Counted from the stretch's first letter, positions 47,301 to 60,822 are shown. The stretch is 64,000 nucleotides of DNA from Protula sp. h YS-2021 (GCA_949752745.1 OX457029.1:48042228-48106227); one strand, 5' to 3'. Translations and numbers: made by a program. Notes: generated by a model not told the origin, from the sequence alone.

Positions 47301-50300
47301 AGGAGAGGAAGGTTGACATATGAAAGAGTGTGGTCAAAGAGTCCCTGTAGTTATGTCTGTGCTAATATTTCTTGGATTTCCCGTATATTGCAATGGAGTT
47401 CCCATGTAAAACAAGTTGAAACAAGACGCGCTATAAAGTAAGATCCACCGTACCAACTGCTCCCTCATCATACGTTTATGTATGTATGTTTGTTTGTTTT
47501 CGTTTGTTTATCGATTATTATTATACATGAGTAAGCAACACATCATGCATCACCAGTTATTTTAACTAGGCAACAACTGAACAAGGCTGACGATCTCCGT
47601 CTTCCACCGTCCCCACCCATATCACTACCGCAAGGAAGAGCAGGTGTTTCCCAAACGGAAGCTTCAGACACGCCATAAAGGTAGGAATATGAAAAACGAG
47701 ACATGCTTCACTGGGTCTTAAGAAGGATTTATATCTCACTTATGTTGCATCAGGAACAAAAACGTTTCTCTTATGATTGTAATAAATATATTTATAGAAA
47801 CGAGCTAATAATTAGCTATGTCGAAAAAAAATTTACCAATTAATGGAAGCCCGCTATATGGCCATAGGATGGATGATGTTGTTTTATGTGGTGTTTCCAA
47901 AGTTTAAAATGCGAAATCCTTGGCTAGAAAATATAACAAAAATTTCTTAGAAAAAATGGCTCATTCGGTCAGCAACTCTTGCAATAATGTTACCTAAAAT
48001 TTTCCCCCTTCCTCCTCCTCCTCTTGGACCTCGTTGTTTGTGCAGCTCGTGTTTACTTACTCCCACACGATATGTTTAGTTATTCATTTGTTTAGAGTTT
48101 ATTACATTCGGGGATTTTCAATCCTCATACTTTGTCTTCGTATGATATGAGTTTTCCGTTTTATTTCTTTTATCTACAATCAGCTTATCCAGCAAGAGTA
48201 TGTTGTGATAACCAAATTTGATCATAATGTGACATGTTTACTAGATCCAAATCTTATATCTTCGAAGTTTTAAAAAAAATTACTTGCAGAAATGAATAGC
48301 CTCTATTTTCTGAAAATGCCGGAAATCAAAGTATTCAACAAAAGTACAATATAGTTAATTTTATATCTTGTCGTAAATGCTGCCAAGCTGTATTTACATA
48401 TAAATGATTTTTGATCACGAATAGTTGGTAGACCAGCCATCTCCCTTGTATCTTTTGTTTATTGTCATATTTTATATATTTATTTTTAGCCTTTTTGGGA
48501 AGTTACAATTTATGTTAAAATTTTATTTTCAAATAATTAAAAATTTATTATAATTTGTTTTTGCTATATCACAAAATCTATACAACGCCAATTTCCTAAA
48601 AGGCTTTGATAAGACGTTGATATGTGGGCGCAACCAGTCACATCCAAATTACAACTATATTCAATGTTGCGATTTTGCTGGATCACTGTGGAAAGCTCAT
48701 TTCGTAATATTTACTGTTAAATGCTGTGTTACGTAGAGTGTTGATGCAACTGGCATCCAGGCATTACATTTAATAGAAGTCTTTGCCGAATTTTAATGTT
48801 TATATTATAACTTGAAATGTACGAAGCGCAATTTTTCCTATTTGATAGCGAAAACGCTTCTGTTTACGTGTTTCCGGACTATTCGTGAAACAATTGCGTT
48901 TGTTTTGTTTCATTTTTGGTCACGTTCATCGGCAGATAGGGGCCTGCCCTCCGCATATTTTTAAAGATTTTGAATTTCTGTAGAGTAGTGTCTTGCTTTT
49001 GCTTTTAACTTATTTGGTTTGTTCAGCTTGTTTACATTATATGCAGTTATCGTTAATATTATGGGACTGTTGTAAGGCTGTTTTGATTCTATACTTGGCA
49101 TCAACCGAATCAAGCTAAATTAGGTGTTTTCAGCAGTCTAGATGCTACAAAGCAGATCTATAGTGGGAGATGAGTTTTAGTTGTTAGATCAACGGCGCTA
49201 TCATACAACGCCATGCAGTTCGTGATAAAACATTAAGATTTTGATGTCAAAAGAAAAACACCAATGCGTATGTCTGTCTTGACAGTTTTCAAGCCTCACC
49301 ATAATCAATATTTTTCATTATGGAAAGCATCAGTTATCAGGGGCTCTTCTGAGAGAAATTCCCCGTGGAAACTTTTTTTAACGAAGTGCACTTCTAGGTC
49401 CCAGTCTCTGAATATTACCAGGATGCCTTTTTACGTATACTTTCTTTAATTTTAAATTCATTATTTGTTTAATTTATTGAGGTTTCAGTAACTCTGTTTT
49501 CTTTGCTTCCAATAAACTTAATTTTCCTGACTGAATCTAAATGGACATAACTGTTTTTATTTTTGTACAAGAGTTTCGACAAATAAAGTATTTTGTTCAT
49601 TAATGTCCTGTCAGAGACAAAAATAAAAAAGGAAGAAAATGAGCATTACTCGGATAACTTCAGAACATCGAGTTATTAAGACAAAAATCTTGGTTTAAGC
49701 AATCTGTGAAGCAGGGTTACTGTTTTCGGTTTAAATCACTGGCTTAATGTTAGTTATTTTAGTGAATTTGACACAATGGTTTAAGTTTTATTTACATCGC
49801 TAGGTAACATTTTAGATCATATGGACATAATTCTTTTATTGTTTGTCAATGTAATAGAGCGTATGCGACATATTATGGTAGTTTATGAAACAAAGCCTTC
49901 GTACTCTGCATGGATTTTCGATTTTTTACTGAAAATATTAATTTTAATTGCTATTTAAATACTTGCCAGTTTTTACTTTTCGTGAATGTGATGGCTTTCT
50001 AATGTGAATCATCTTTTTCTTGTGGGATTGGCGTTCACATTTTTGCCTTGTTTTTGATTTAGCACAATAAAAAGAAGCTTCACCTAATAGTGGTCTCTTT
50101 TTCTTCATTGCCACTCTGCCTGAACAGCTATATTACCTATACCTTTGTTTCGATTTGCATTTCAGATACCGGATCAATATGTAGACTATAATCGATGTGC
50201 CTTGAATATTGACTAGTCCCAAGTCAGATTTGGATAATATTCTGCTCAGCTTGCCTCTACTAAAATACAGAAATGTCATACCGAGTGCTGCATAAGAAAC

Positions 50301-50849
50301 TAAGTCAGCTTGTAATATTAATATCTTAATTTCTTGTTATTTTAAGAATTAGAAAATGGACTAAAAGGATATGTTTCACACAAGCCGTTCTTTTGTCCAT
50401 ATTTCGCCATTTTACCTGCATTTCATCGAGTCAAGTATAATTCTGTAACGGTGATGCTCACTCCTGATGAAACAACCAAAATTGTTTGAATTAATCAGCT
50501 TTGTGCTTTCAAAACTATTCAGATCATTTTATTTTAATCAATATCACCATTACCGCAAGAAGTTCATAAACAATCATGTTAAAAAAGAACAAACAAATAT
50601 TAAATACATTGTGAACAAAACGTAAGCAGATAGTACGCATTCGACGTGTATAGAACAAATTGTTATTGGTGAACTGATAAGCGGTGACAGTGGTTGCTGT
50701 TGCGGTAGTGATAACAACGCATATTTCAATAAATCTTTTAAAAATATTCTCAAGAAAAATGAGAACCATAGTTTGATTTGTATTGAGCAATTTACAAGTC
50801 GTCGTCTCTGAAGCATATTTTAATTTAACAATTGATTTAATAACTTGTT
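47301..50849. other. AT-rich intergenic DNA, no gene recognised
   Basis: No domain-bearing frame, transposon protein or RNA gene was seen. T-rich phrases are frequent ('tgtttgtttgttttcgtttg' near 47486). It lies upstream of gene 2 and may include regulatory sequence. Confidence 0.5.
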
Positions 50850-53160
50850 TGCTGTTCGTTCAGGGAGTTACTTATATGTTTACCATGCGTGTACTGATTT
50901 TTTTTATGTGTACACGTGTGTTTACTCTGTTTAACTTGTTTAATGTGTACTTACCATCTGTTTACTCTGTTTTTGATGTTGTTTATTTTCTTTTAACTTG
51001 ACATCTGTTACTGAGTGTGCAGCTATCTTGTTTACTATGTGTGTAGTACCTGCCTGTGCGTATTGATTATGTGTATTTATAAACACTGTGTCTTTATTAT
51101 TGCATTTATGTTTGAATAACATTATGCTATATGTTTCGTTTGTGTTACCTTTATCTTAGTTCTGTGCTTACCTTTGCTCACAGTCTGTTCATCCTCATTA
51201 GTTTATGCTTATGATGTATTTAATTTTCTGATTACTATTTGTTTACTTGTACTATGCGTTATCGTTTCGTACGCTATGTATACTATGAGGTAACTAGTAT
51301 AAGGCTATATGAATACAGTTACGTGTTGGTTGTGTGCTTTCTTTATATTTGTTTCATGTTCACTATGTTTTATTACCAATTTTAGTGGTTAACTATGTGT
51401 TAGCTATTGTTTGCTCTGTTTATTGCACATTTACTATAGCTACTGCCCATTTATTTTGTGTTTACTATGTGTTTACCATATATTAACCGTGTGTTGTCCA
51501 TGTACTTTTGCTTCCTGCCAATTTAACTCGTTTACTATTTTTATGTTTATGGTGTGCTTACTATTGTGCACTTTCCATTTTTACATAATGCTACTGTGTT
51601 TTACTATTTCATTACTGTGTTCATACTTTCTGTTCACTTACTATTTATCATTTGTTTACTGTGGTTTACTATTGTTCTTTACTATTATTTTTTTCTGCCA
51701 GTTAACTTTAAATTGACTATATAGTTTCTATATTTCTTTTGTACCAGTTTACTTAAATGGTTAACTGCGTCTATACTGCAGCCAATTATCTATACCTACT
51801 GGTTTTCTAATTATCTCTTGTTTGCGATACATTTGTTGTGGTGATCTATTTCTATTGATCCTATTTGTTTATATTGTTCGCTGTAAGTTAACTGTAGTTA
51901 ATTTGTTCATGTATCTCTTTGCTATTTCACACTTTTATGTTGATGCAACTTATTTTGATATTTTTACCATGTTTGCAGAAACCCTAAATAAATTAAATTG
52001 CAACGATTGCCTAATGAGAATATTATAAAGCTACTAGCTAAGACCTGCTGATTATAAAACACGTAATATTATATGTGAGAGCTGGAAAGTGAGGATGCCA
52101 ATTTACCACTCATTACTCCTAAACAGAAACATAAATCATCAAAATGATTTTGAGATCAAGCAATTTACTAACCTTCCATGAACGCACGTTACCATTAACC
52201 ACAATTCCGTAATACACACATTTTGTTTATTTAATATAAATTCGTATAATTGTGAGTTTGCCTTGTTGACATGGATTGTTGACAACGTTTAAACTTGAGT
52301 CGAAATAATAATGAAAATTTTTTAAGCACAACAAAAATTACTTAAAATTGCTTTTATAAAGGAAAAGGTAAAAAGCAGCACAGAATAAATATTAACAGAG
52401 ACACTTTACCTAAGAGAAAATCAATTATTGAAAGAGCTCAATGGAAAGTAAAATAAAAACATCAAAACTGGCTTAATAGAAATTCTAACCATTCAAACAT
52501 TTGCCGTAACATCCTCTGTCCTTTTAAGTTGCTTACTTTGTGTTTACTATGTATAAAATATACTCTACAAGTTGAAATTTTCAGCACCAAGCAGCCACCA
52601 ATTTGTCCTTCTGCTCCTCCTCTTTCACTGACTACCCACAGTACCGAAACTATAGGATCACTGGTGTTGCCTCCGTCTTCTCATGTGTTTACTTACTCAC
52701 TACTTTTCGTGTGTTTACTTACTATTTATCTGGCCAGCGATTCTTTGGGAAACATGTCTTCTACTGTTTACATTAGAAAACTAAAGTTGTATTTATGGCG
52801 AGTCTCTAATGAGCCCGTTAATTATTTTCGATTGTCACATGAAAAGCGTTAAAATAACAGACTGCATTTCAAGTTAGAAGTGACATTATTATACCGTTGC
52901 TAAAAGTTTTGAAGAATGTGCTATGCATAACGGTTTAATTAGAACTTATTGCAAGTGCGCATGGCAGCATATAAAACCGATATTGCGAAAGGTAATAAAA
53001 ATTTGTGAAGTATTTCTATCTTCTATTGGCATACATGTTCACGGGAAATGATTTTTGCCAATTGGCCGTGCCTCGCAAAAATATCAAAACTTAATTTCTC
53101 TGTTATCTGTTTGTTATGTACTTACTATGTGTGTTGTGTGTTTACCGTGCGTTTGTAAAC
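50850..53160 (+). repeat. Degenerate TGTTTAC-rich repeat block, copy B
   Basis: From 50860 to 51720 'tgtttactatgtg'-like phrases recur, with about eight exact TGTTTAC, and shorter patches follow near 52540, 52690 and 53110. The middle segment at about 52290-52550 aligns with 37520-37830 in block A. The order of repeat patch, unique segment, repeat patch is the same in both blocks, so the whole block was duplicated rather than each patch arising on its own. Confidence 0.6.
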
Positions 53161-55080
53161 TATCTGTTACGCGTGCGTTTTGTAATTGGTTTTTCTCATA
53201 TCTCTGTGCCTCGTGTACAAAACCAATTCGTGTTCAAGAAATTTTCATTATATCTAACGTTAACCCTGGTGAGATGAAGTGCAGGTATTCACAATAAATC
53301 AGTGGCTGATGACGCCAGCATACAGCACTTCTGGTACACCTTTCAGCTCGAACTCCTAATTTACTTGCTGTTTAGCCCTCATCCTGTGCCACTCCTCTGA
53401 ATTCTGCATGTATTTTATCTCACTCTCTTGTGTTTTTACACCGCCATACTGGTTAAATTAAAGTCATCCATACGTGGATGAAGTTATTTCAAGTATGCCA
53501 GTCACAACCACCGTTTCCACGTGCCGTCAAAATTCTTTCCCATACCGTCATTTCCTGTTGTTATGCTTACGATAAAACCATTTTTTGGTCGTTAACTTAA
53601 CATCACTTTTCGTTCGTGGTCTCATGTTCTAAAACTGGGTTTTTCCTACTGCAGTTCACAAAATTCTTGAGCGTCAGAGGAATAAAAAGATTATCTACAC
53701 ACCTGTGTTTTAAAGTTTAATCCTTTACTCCATTTTCACAAATACGGATAATATTACGCTCGATATCGCCACAACCAAGGAACGCAAAAAGATGTTCACA
53801 TGATTCTGCAGTGAAACTGAACCATGATAAATAAAAACAGTTAAAGATAAACCTCCAATAATATTAATGAAGCCTCAAAGATATGAGCCATATAATCTAT
53901 TCCATTTTAACAGACCAGTTGTGATATTTGCAAAACTTCAGTGCGTCCTATTCTACAAACAAGTTTTCTCATTATGAAATAAATTATTTTATAAAACACT
54001 CAGCAACAATAGTCAAAAATGTTTTACTTTAAGTACATAAATAGATTTTAATTATAAACGACGCATTTTAGCGTGCACAAATAGTCTAGACATCACTTCA
54101 TAACGTACAATTTAAATTCTTTAAAACTGAAATACGAAACACCATTTTAATGTGCAACTTTCAATTGACCGTCGATACTGGAAAAGTTAGAGAAAACAAA
54201 ATATATGGGTGCTGTCCAAATGTCAAGGATGAATGGATTATCCAATGCCTATCATTTATTAACGATGTTTGCCGATTTAGGGTAAAATGACAGCAAGCCA
54301 TGGATTGACAGACTGACGAACAGATGGATAACATATAAACCTACAAGCTTCGTATGAGCTAACGGTTATCGCAAATCGTAATGATGAAATAGTTGACCTC
54401 TGATAAGATCTATCTGTTGTGTATAAACACAAAGTGGATGGATATTTTAATGGGAAAGTTCAGGGACATTGTGACCAGCCGAAATCTCTCATCAAGTATC
54501 AGAGGCCTGTATGGTCGCAAAAAAGTGGTAGTCATATTTTAAAAACCGGTTACTGAAAAATTTTCAAAGACTGGCTTCGCCTAATCTCTGGCGGATTTTA
54601 GAAAAGTAAATTTCAAAGAGCCCTAGCGTTGGACTAGGCCTAAAAATGAAAGCAATCTGACTTGAGGAGTAATATTCCAAGAGTTCTAATAAATCCAATC
54701 ACATTGCAGTATACAACGCATTTTGAAAAACAAAAAGACTTGAAATACTGCCAAAACCTCTAGGGAATATTCGCACAAAATTTTAAAGTAATTCGGTCGA
54801 AACATCCTGGTAGAAGCGTTTTAAAATTGGCTACTAAAAGTTTTTTTTTAGATTACAAAGATTTAGCCAGTTATGTAAACTTTTACTTAAAATGCTTCTT
54901 CTCCTTCAGTTTTGATCGGACGCCTTTCAAATTTTGCATTAATGCTCACTAGATTAGCCTCTCTTTTTTTTGGGAGATCCGCCAAATATTGGCCAATTGG
55001 GGACACTAAAAATGTTTTGGTTGCCAATTTTCAAAATGCTTTCTCTTCCACAATTCGTTTAGATTTTCTTGAAATGTTAC
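53161..55080. other. Intergenic DNA, no gene recognised
   Basis: No exon, transposon protein or RNA gene is seen. The low-copy repeat at 54152-54275 is listed separately. Confidence 0.5.
54152..54275 (+). repeat. Low-copy dispersed repeat, copy 2
   Basis: It pairs with 345-465. This copy reads YGCCPNVKDEWIIQ and LSFIND in the frame that matches VKDAWII and SFINE of the other. It has a deletion of about ten bases near the start relative to copy 1. No family is recognised. Confidence 0.4.
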
Positions 55081-55830
55081 ACAAATTTTCACTATTCGAT
55101 CTGTTCTATAGAACACCTTTTTACTGCCTAGACCCACTGGGGATTCCCCGATAATAATACTCATAAAAGAGTAAATTGGTTCCCACAAGCCACTCTAGAG
55201 TAGCTGTTTATTAACGACGCTTAATGAGAACTACTTTTTAAAATATCCATCCGCTCTCTTATACCGTTGTGGTCTAACAGCCGATCTCTACTACGATACT
55301 ATCTGTTGTGTATAATACTTTTTTCGCAGACCAGCTGGGGATTCCACATAAACAGTTCTCATTGAAGAGAGGCAATTCTTTTTAAAATATGTTCAATAAT
55401 CAAGCTCTGTGCCTGGCCGGTCTGTTGTGTATAATACCTTTTTTCTTTGCAGACCCACTTGAGATTCTGCGAGAATAACATTCATAAAAAAGCGGAACTA
55501 TTTTTTAAAAATACCCATCCGCTATGAGCTTAAACATAACCATTGTTATAAAACAGCTCACCTCTGAGGAGATCAATCTGCTATGTATAAACACAGAGCG
55601 AATGGACTTTTCTATTTGTCTAAACGTTTGTGCATCCCTCGGGGTTGAGTATTCTCTCACATTGTTGAAAAAGGTACATCTGAGTGTCCAAGTCACTAAA
55701 ATATATATCTTATTGACTTTCAAAAAATTGATTTCTCTCCCTTATGAGTACGCTTTTGCGCGGAATCCCCAGTAGGTCTGCGAAGTGAAACGTTATACAC
55801 AACAGGCCGAACAGCCGTAGAGGTTAGCTG
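55080..55830. repeat. Dispersed repeat array with direct and inverted copies
   Basis: Three direct copies of a phrase like 'cagacccactggggattcc' followed by 'ataataNtcataaaa' lie at 55128, 55331 and 55451. 'ctgttgtgtataatac' precedes two of them. An inverted copy lies at 55762-55810 ('ggaatccccagtaggtctgc' and 'ttatacacaacaggcc'). The first direct and the inverted copy face each other, as in a foldback unit with internal duplications. Confidence 0.6.
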
Positions 55831-55839
55831 TTGGACAAC

Positions 55840-56225
55840 AACAACATGGAACATAGTATTCACGAAAGTTAAAGCAATGGGTTAACCCATAACTTAATTC
55901 AAAAAGTTAACTTCGCGGTTTAAACCCAGTTTAAACCATTGGTTTAACTTATGTCATATTCACGAAAGTTAACTATGCTTTAAACCAGTGGGTTAACCCT
56001 GCTTGTGAGGTGGGTTAAACCAGGATTAAGTTTAATTATATAATATAATTCTGTTCTGTCCTTATTTTTAAGGATGTTCTTGTTTTACAAAATAGGGATA
56101 ATAAAAGCTATTTTGTTTTGTTAACAAAGTCTTTTAAAACTAAGGATAAAATTAAGGATGAACCATCTAATCTCAAGAATAAGGACGTCCTTAAATGTAA
56201 GGACAGAGCAGAATACCACTCCAGA
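55840..56225. repeat. Two MITE-like units: 'gggttaac' repeats and a 170-bp inverted-repeat element
   Basis: At 55855-56035, 'attcacgaaagttaa' occurs twice (near 55857 and 55957) among symmetric 'gggttaaccc' and 'ggtttaaacc' phrases. Next to it, 56046-56216 has inverted ends of about 35 bases: 'attctgttctgtcctta' with 'tttttaaggatgttctt' at the left, and its inverse 'taaggacgtccttaaatg' with 'taaggacagagcagaat' at the right. This is a typical short non-autonomous element layout. Confidence 0.6.
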
Positions 56226-56582
56226 GGTCAGCCTTTTGTAACAACGAACATCATTTTTTTTGGTATTTTTACCAGATGCGTTACACTGTAGTGTGACAGC
56301 TTGCCCAAAGTTCCAAGATGATTTGCATTATTCTCGTAGCTGGCCATGGGACTCAACTTGAAAGCGAAATAAAAGTAATGATTCGAAATAACTTAAGATA
56401 TGGTATTATCGCCCAACATATTCAGTGACTTTTGAGTGGGATTAGGGCCACCGCCTGTGATGCACCTGAAAACCTCATTACATGCCGAAAACCATGTATA
56501 CACCCCGGAAAGGATGTTTTATTACGGTGTCATTTAAAGGTATCCCCAGATTTTGTAGCCATATAACGAGTATGAGTGGTAT

Positions 56583-56940
56583 ATAAGCCAATTCGCATTT
56601 TCGGATTTTTCCGGTGGAGGTGTTGTTTCAACTGAAAATGTTGGGGGATAAATTATAAAGAAATGAAAGGCAAAAAGATCAAAATTCTAATTTTCTTTCA
56701 ACATGCACACTGTCGAATTTATAAAGCCATCATATGATCTTTTAAAAACTATTTTACATATTATTCAGTCCCTTTAATAACTAACATGTGACTATATTTC
56801 TGGCAAAATGGAATTTTGTTGCTTTTGCCGTTTTTTTTCCTATCATTTCTTTATATCCTTATCCCACTTGAATTCAGCCGAAATGCAAAAACTTTTCGGC
56901 AAAAGTCAAATGTGCGAATTGGCTTATTCGGAAAACCGAA
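56583..56940. repeat. Short foldback element, about 360 bp
   Basis: 'aagccaattcgca' at 56587 is inverted at 56916-56928 ('tgcgaattggctt'). Similarity continues inward: 'gggataaattataaagaaatga' (56644) against the inverse of 'tcatttctttatatccttatccc' (56843). The arms are about 100 bases and diverged. There is no coding content. Confidence 0.5.
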
Positions 56941-57134
56941 GCTACGTATCAGACAATAAGAAACTGAAGTTATCAGGAAACAAGTATTTTGGTGTAAACA
57001 TTCATGAACATCGCAATAATTGTTAGGTAAAACCAAAACAAAGAGTAATAATAGGGGTTTTGTCATTGAATTTGAAACAAAAATCGCATTTTAAACATAT
57101 CTTGTAATGTTCATGGAGGGACGTCTTAGCCAGG

Positions 57135-59928
57135 CAACACCATAACTTGGTCGCTATTCGTTATTAGACCGCTTTGCTTAATGAAACTTTATCCACTTTT
57201 AGAGTAGTACTATATGCACACAAACATGGTAACAGATGTGCGTGTTACCCTGCCCCGGGGTGGGGTTGGGCCATTTACTGTTTAACTTATATATGTTACA
57301 GTCAATGTTGGAAACCCGCCATTTCACGAAATGGCAAACCGTGTTGGGTAAATTCGCGTAATGCCTAAAATCTTTTGCCATTTCACGAAATAACCTAAAA
57401 GTTAGGTTATTTCGCGAAATTACCTAAATTTTCGGTTTGCATTTACGTGAAATGGCAAACTGTTATCTATAACGGGAGAATATCACAGGAAAAACGGCTT
57501 ATTCTAGAGTAGGTAAAAGCAGACGTTATAGTATGTTCTTTTTCAGAGTAGGTTAACGGCAAATCGGTGACTAGTTCCTGAGTACATCATCTTAACCCAG
57601 TTCAGTGTGTTTTTCTGAAATTTATCCTAATAGCAATTAAATCAATCAAACAGGAACACAAACACTTGTGTGCATTACCATGAATTACAATTAATATGAT
57701 CGCGTTAAAAGCTTCTGATCAGTTGCAATCAACTGTGATGTATTAATTAAAGGAACAAATCGAATTGATGTATTTGTTACATCGAATCTGTAAAACCAGC
57801 GAATCTATTCGCTGAAAATTTCAGCGAATCTGTAGATTCGCTGACTCACTTAGTGAATCTGTAGATTCGCTGAAAATTGTCAGCGAATCTACAGATTCGC
57901 TGGTTTTTCCCCTTTAAAATTATACAGATTCGCTGAAATTGCCTGACCAGTCATCTTTACCGACAGGATTACTTGTGTTGGGTGATATTTGAAATTGAAT
58001 TGCTTTTATGTGGCTTCTTTACTCCAGAGGTGTGTTACACAACTTTTTCTTGTTTTTTTTTCTTTTTTTTTGGGGGGGGGGTGTGATATATTGCAATCGG
58101 AACATGTAAAATTGCACATATTTTTATTTAACTAGCTTTAAAATGCATTGTTGAAATGCGAATTTCTAGTCTCAAATGAAAAACAATATTGGAAAGCGTT
58201 CGAAAATATTTGCTATAAATATTCACAAAGGCTTAAATTAAGTTTCTGTCTTCGTGTTATCGCCTTTCAGGAAAGTTATCACAGCAAATCTTAATACTGT
58301 GGATTCTAAATGTATTGCAATCATTACTCCCCTTCTGAGTATCATTCAAATTGCCGTTAGTCAAATTGCAATTATTTTTCCGTGAGTGCAACACAAAAAT
58401 CTCTTCACCTCCGGGTGATGTAAATTGCAATTGGATTACGGTACGCTTATCCAATCAGTGTTAATTTTCGATGCTCCGCATACTCATAGTTTAATTTAGC
58501 AGAAACTGATAGGACAGTGATTTCAACGAATAGAAACTTTATTCCGGTGTGAAAGCATATAATTGCTGTATTTTCATCAAATGACCAAAAAAACCTCAGC
58601 TACATGAAATGAGTTAATAGCAATGGAAACAGAGAATGGAGCCCGATTTTAATATATTCCCTTCACACAAACCAAGAAAAAGGAGTGTAAAATACATCAA
58701 GTGATCATGTCGGGAAAGATGGCCGAACAGGCAATTTCAGCGAATCTGTATAATTTTTAGGTGAAAAACCAGTGAATCGCTAAGTGAGTCAGCGAATCTA
58801 CAGATTCGCTGTAACATATTCATTGTATTTGAAAACTGAATTAATCTTATTGTAATTATAAAAGATAAAAGGCACAATTATTTTCACGATTGTAAGTAAT
58901 TTCGAGCAAAAAAGCTTATTTCACAATTTTGCCTGATCTTGGTTTGCCAATTTGTGAAATAAAATGTAAGATTTTTAGGTAATTTCGTGAAATAACCTAA
59001 CTTTTAGGTTATTTCGTGAAATGGCAAAAGATTTTAGGCATTACGCGAATTTACCCAATACGGTTTGCCATTTCGTGAAATGGCGGGTTTCCAACATTGA
59101 CTGTAACATATATATCTAAATACACGGAAGTGCGATATATTTTGTTCTCTCTCCCCACTTTCTTGACCGATTTGTAAAGATATTTGACACGAAGTTGCAC
59201 CCTATGGGTACGCTACTAATGGCGCAAAAATTGGGGCGTGTCACCTTACCATTCCCGGGGTGGGGCCCCACCCCCACCGCCAGCCTACTACACATAAAGT
59301 AATCAATAACTTGGCCGCTATTCCTTATTAGACCGCTTTGCTTAATGAAACTTTATCCACTTATACAGTAATACTACATACACACAAACATGGTGACAGA
59401 CGTGCGTGTCACCCTGCCCCGGGGTGGGGGTGGGCCATTTAGTGGTTACCAGGTAGATATCAGAAAGTAAGGAAATGGAATATATTTTGTTCTCTCTCCC
59501 CACTTTCTTGACCGATTTCGGTAACGATATTTGGCACGAAGTTGCACCCTATGGGTACGCTAAAAATTGGGGCGTGTCACCTTACCAGTCACGGGGTGGG
59601 GCCCCATCCCAACCCCCGCCGTCAGCCTAATACACATAATGTAATCAATAACTTGGCAGCTACTCGTTATTAGACTGCTTTGCTTAATGACACTTTATCC
59701 ACTTATAGAGTAGTACTATATGCACACAAACATGGTGACAGATGCGGGTGTTACCCTGCCGCGGGGTAGGGGTGGGCCATGTACTGTTTAAATTGTATAT
59801 ATGTAAATGCACGGAAGTGCGATATATTTTGTTCTCTCTCCATAGCTTTCTTGACCGATTTCGGAACGGTATTGGGGCGTGTCACCTTACCAGGCCTGGG
59901 GTGGGGCCACATCCCCCAACCGTCAGCC

Positions 59929-59931
<3 letters not shown>
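57135..59931 (+). repeat. Satellite with about 342-bp period, three units, interrupted
   Basis: Each unit starts near 'aatcaataacttgg' (59301 and 59643; a diverged start near 57141). It passes 'gaccgctttgcttaatga', 'cacacaaacatggtgacag', 'ccctgccccggggtggg' and 'ttgttctctctcc', and ends near 'ggggtggggccccaccc' and 'cagcctaatacacata'. Unit 1 is split by a foldback element at 57288-59115. Unit 3 is cut at 59932 by a minus-strand LINE tail. No open frame is kept across the units. Confidence 0.8.
57288..59115. mobile_element. Foldback-type non-autonomous element, about 1.8 kb, inserted in the satellite
   Basis: Outer arms 57288-57460 and about 58943-59115 are near-perfect inverted copies starting 'tatatatgttacagtcaatg' and carrying 'ccatttcacgaaatggcaaa' and the internal palindrome 'cgaaataacctaaaagttag' with 'gttatttcg'. 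Inner arms at about 57785-57965 and 58706-58815 hold repeated 'cagcgaatctgtagattcgc' palindromes and are also inverted to each other. About 730 bases inside carry no recognised gene. Satellite unit 3 near 59790 preserves the uninterrupted sequence, which shows that this is an insertion. TA or TATATA at both ends is the likely target. Confidence 0.85.
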
Positions 59932-59961
<30 letters not shown>

Positions 59962-60822
59962 TTTATTCTAATTTCAAGCAATATATACATGTATACAAGA
60001 AAGTATTTGAAAGTAACTAATCAACCTATGTACCAAGTGCAAATTGATTACAATATATCAAATTAGAAGGGCAAGGCTAGAAGTTCACACTTATATGAAA
60101 GCCAGCCCATAACACGTTGTAACTTGCAAGTTTTAACACTGAAAATAAAGCATATTTATATTTGTATACACGCTATGTATCAGTAATAATACTAACATGA
60201 AGTACTTATTGTACCAATGTGTCGATACCTATTCTGAAACAGTGTAAGTTTCGATGAAGCTATGTTTTAGCTTTCGTTTGAAACAATTGATAGTTTTACA
60301 GTCTCTAATATGTTTGGAAAGGGTATTCCTAACTATCGGACCGATGGTAGAGATACATTTACTTTTTATGCTAGTTCTAATGTAGTAAATTTTGAATTTT
60401 TCATTCTGACGAGTGGAATAGCAAGATGATGAGAACTCAAAGTACTTCTGTAAATTTCTAGGTAGCAAATTATGATACGCTTTAGACATTACTGTGAGAA
60501 CTTTCATTGTACCAGTCTCATAAAACAGTCGGTTGGTATGGGATATTTTACCTGCACATGACAACAATGGACTGCAGTTTTGTTTTAAAAGAATTACCCT
60601 ATATTTCAGAGCAAAAGGTTAAGTACGGTAAAAACAAGGAATTGTATAACATAAGTAATGTGTGACAATCAAATATGTATTTGGCTTTATACATAACTGC
60701 ACAACATTTCGACAACTTACTAACTACCTTATTTATATATTCGCCCCACGATAACTTGTCGTCTATGAAAACACCTAAAAACTTTGTGCAATGTGCTCTG
60801 CCTACGGCAGTATTATTAGGCC
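59932..60822 (-). mobile_element. 5'-truncated LINE on the minus strand, same family as 32915-35950
   Basis: Reading the minus strand, the RT C-terminal part shows CTKFLGVFIDDKLSWGEY, then YNSLFLPYLTFCSEI, and after a break at about 60600 SCYSTRQNEKFK and RTSIKSKCISTIG, ending at a stop near 60229. These match TKFLGVIIDEKLSW, YNSLFLPYLTHC and RTSLKSHCVSITG of the larger copy. The 3' UTR ends 'ttagaataaa', as in the larger copy, but the tail here is (ATT)n, not (AATC)n. It truncates satellite unit 3 at its 3' end. Confidence 0.85.
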
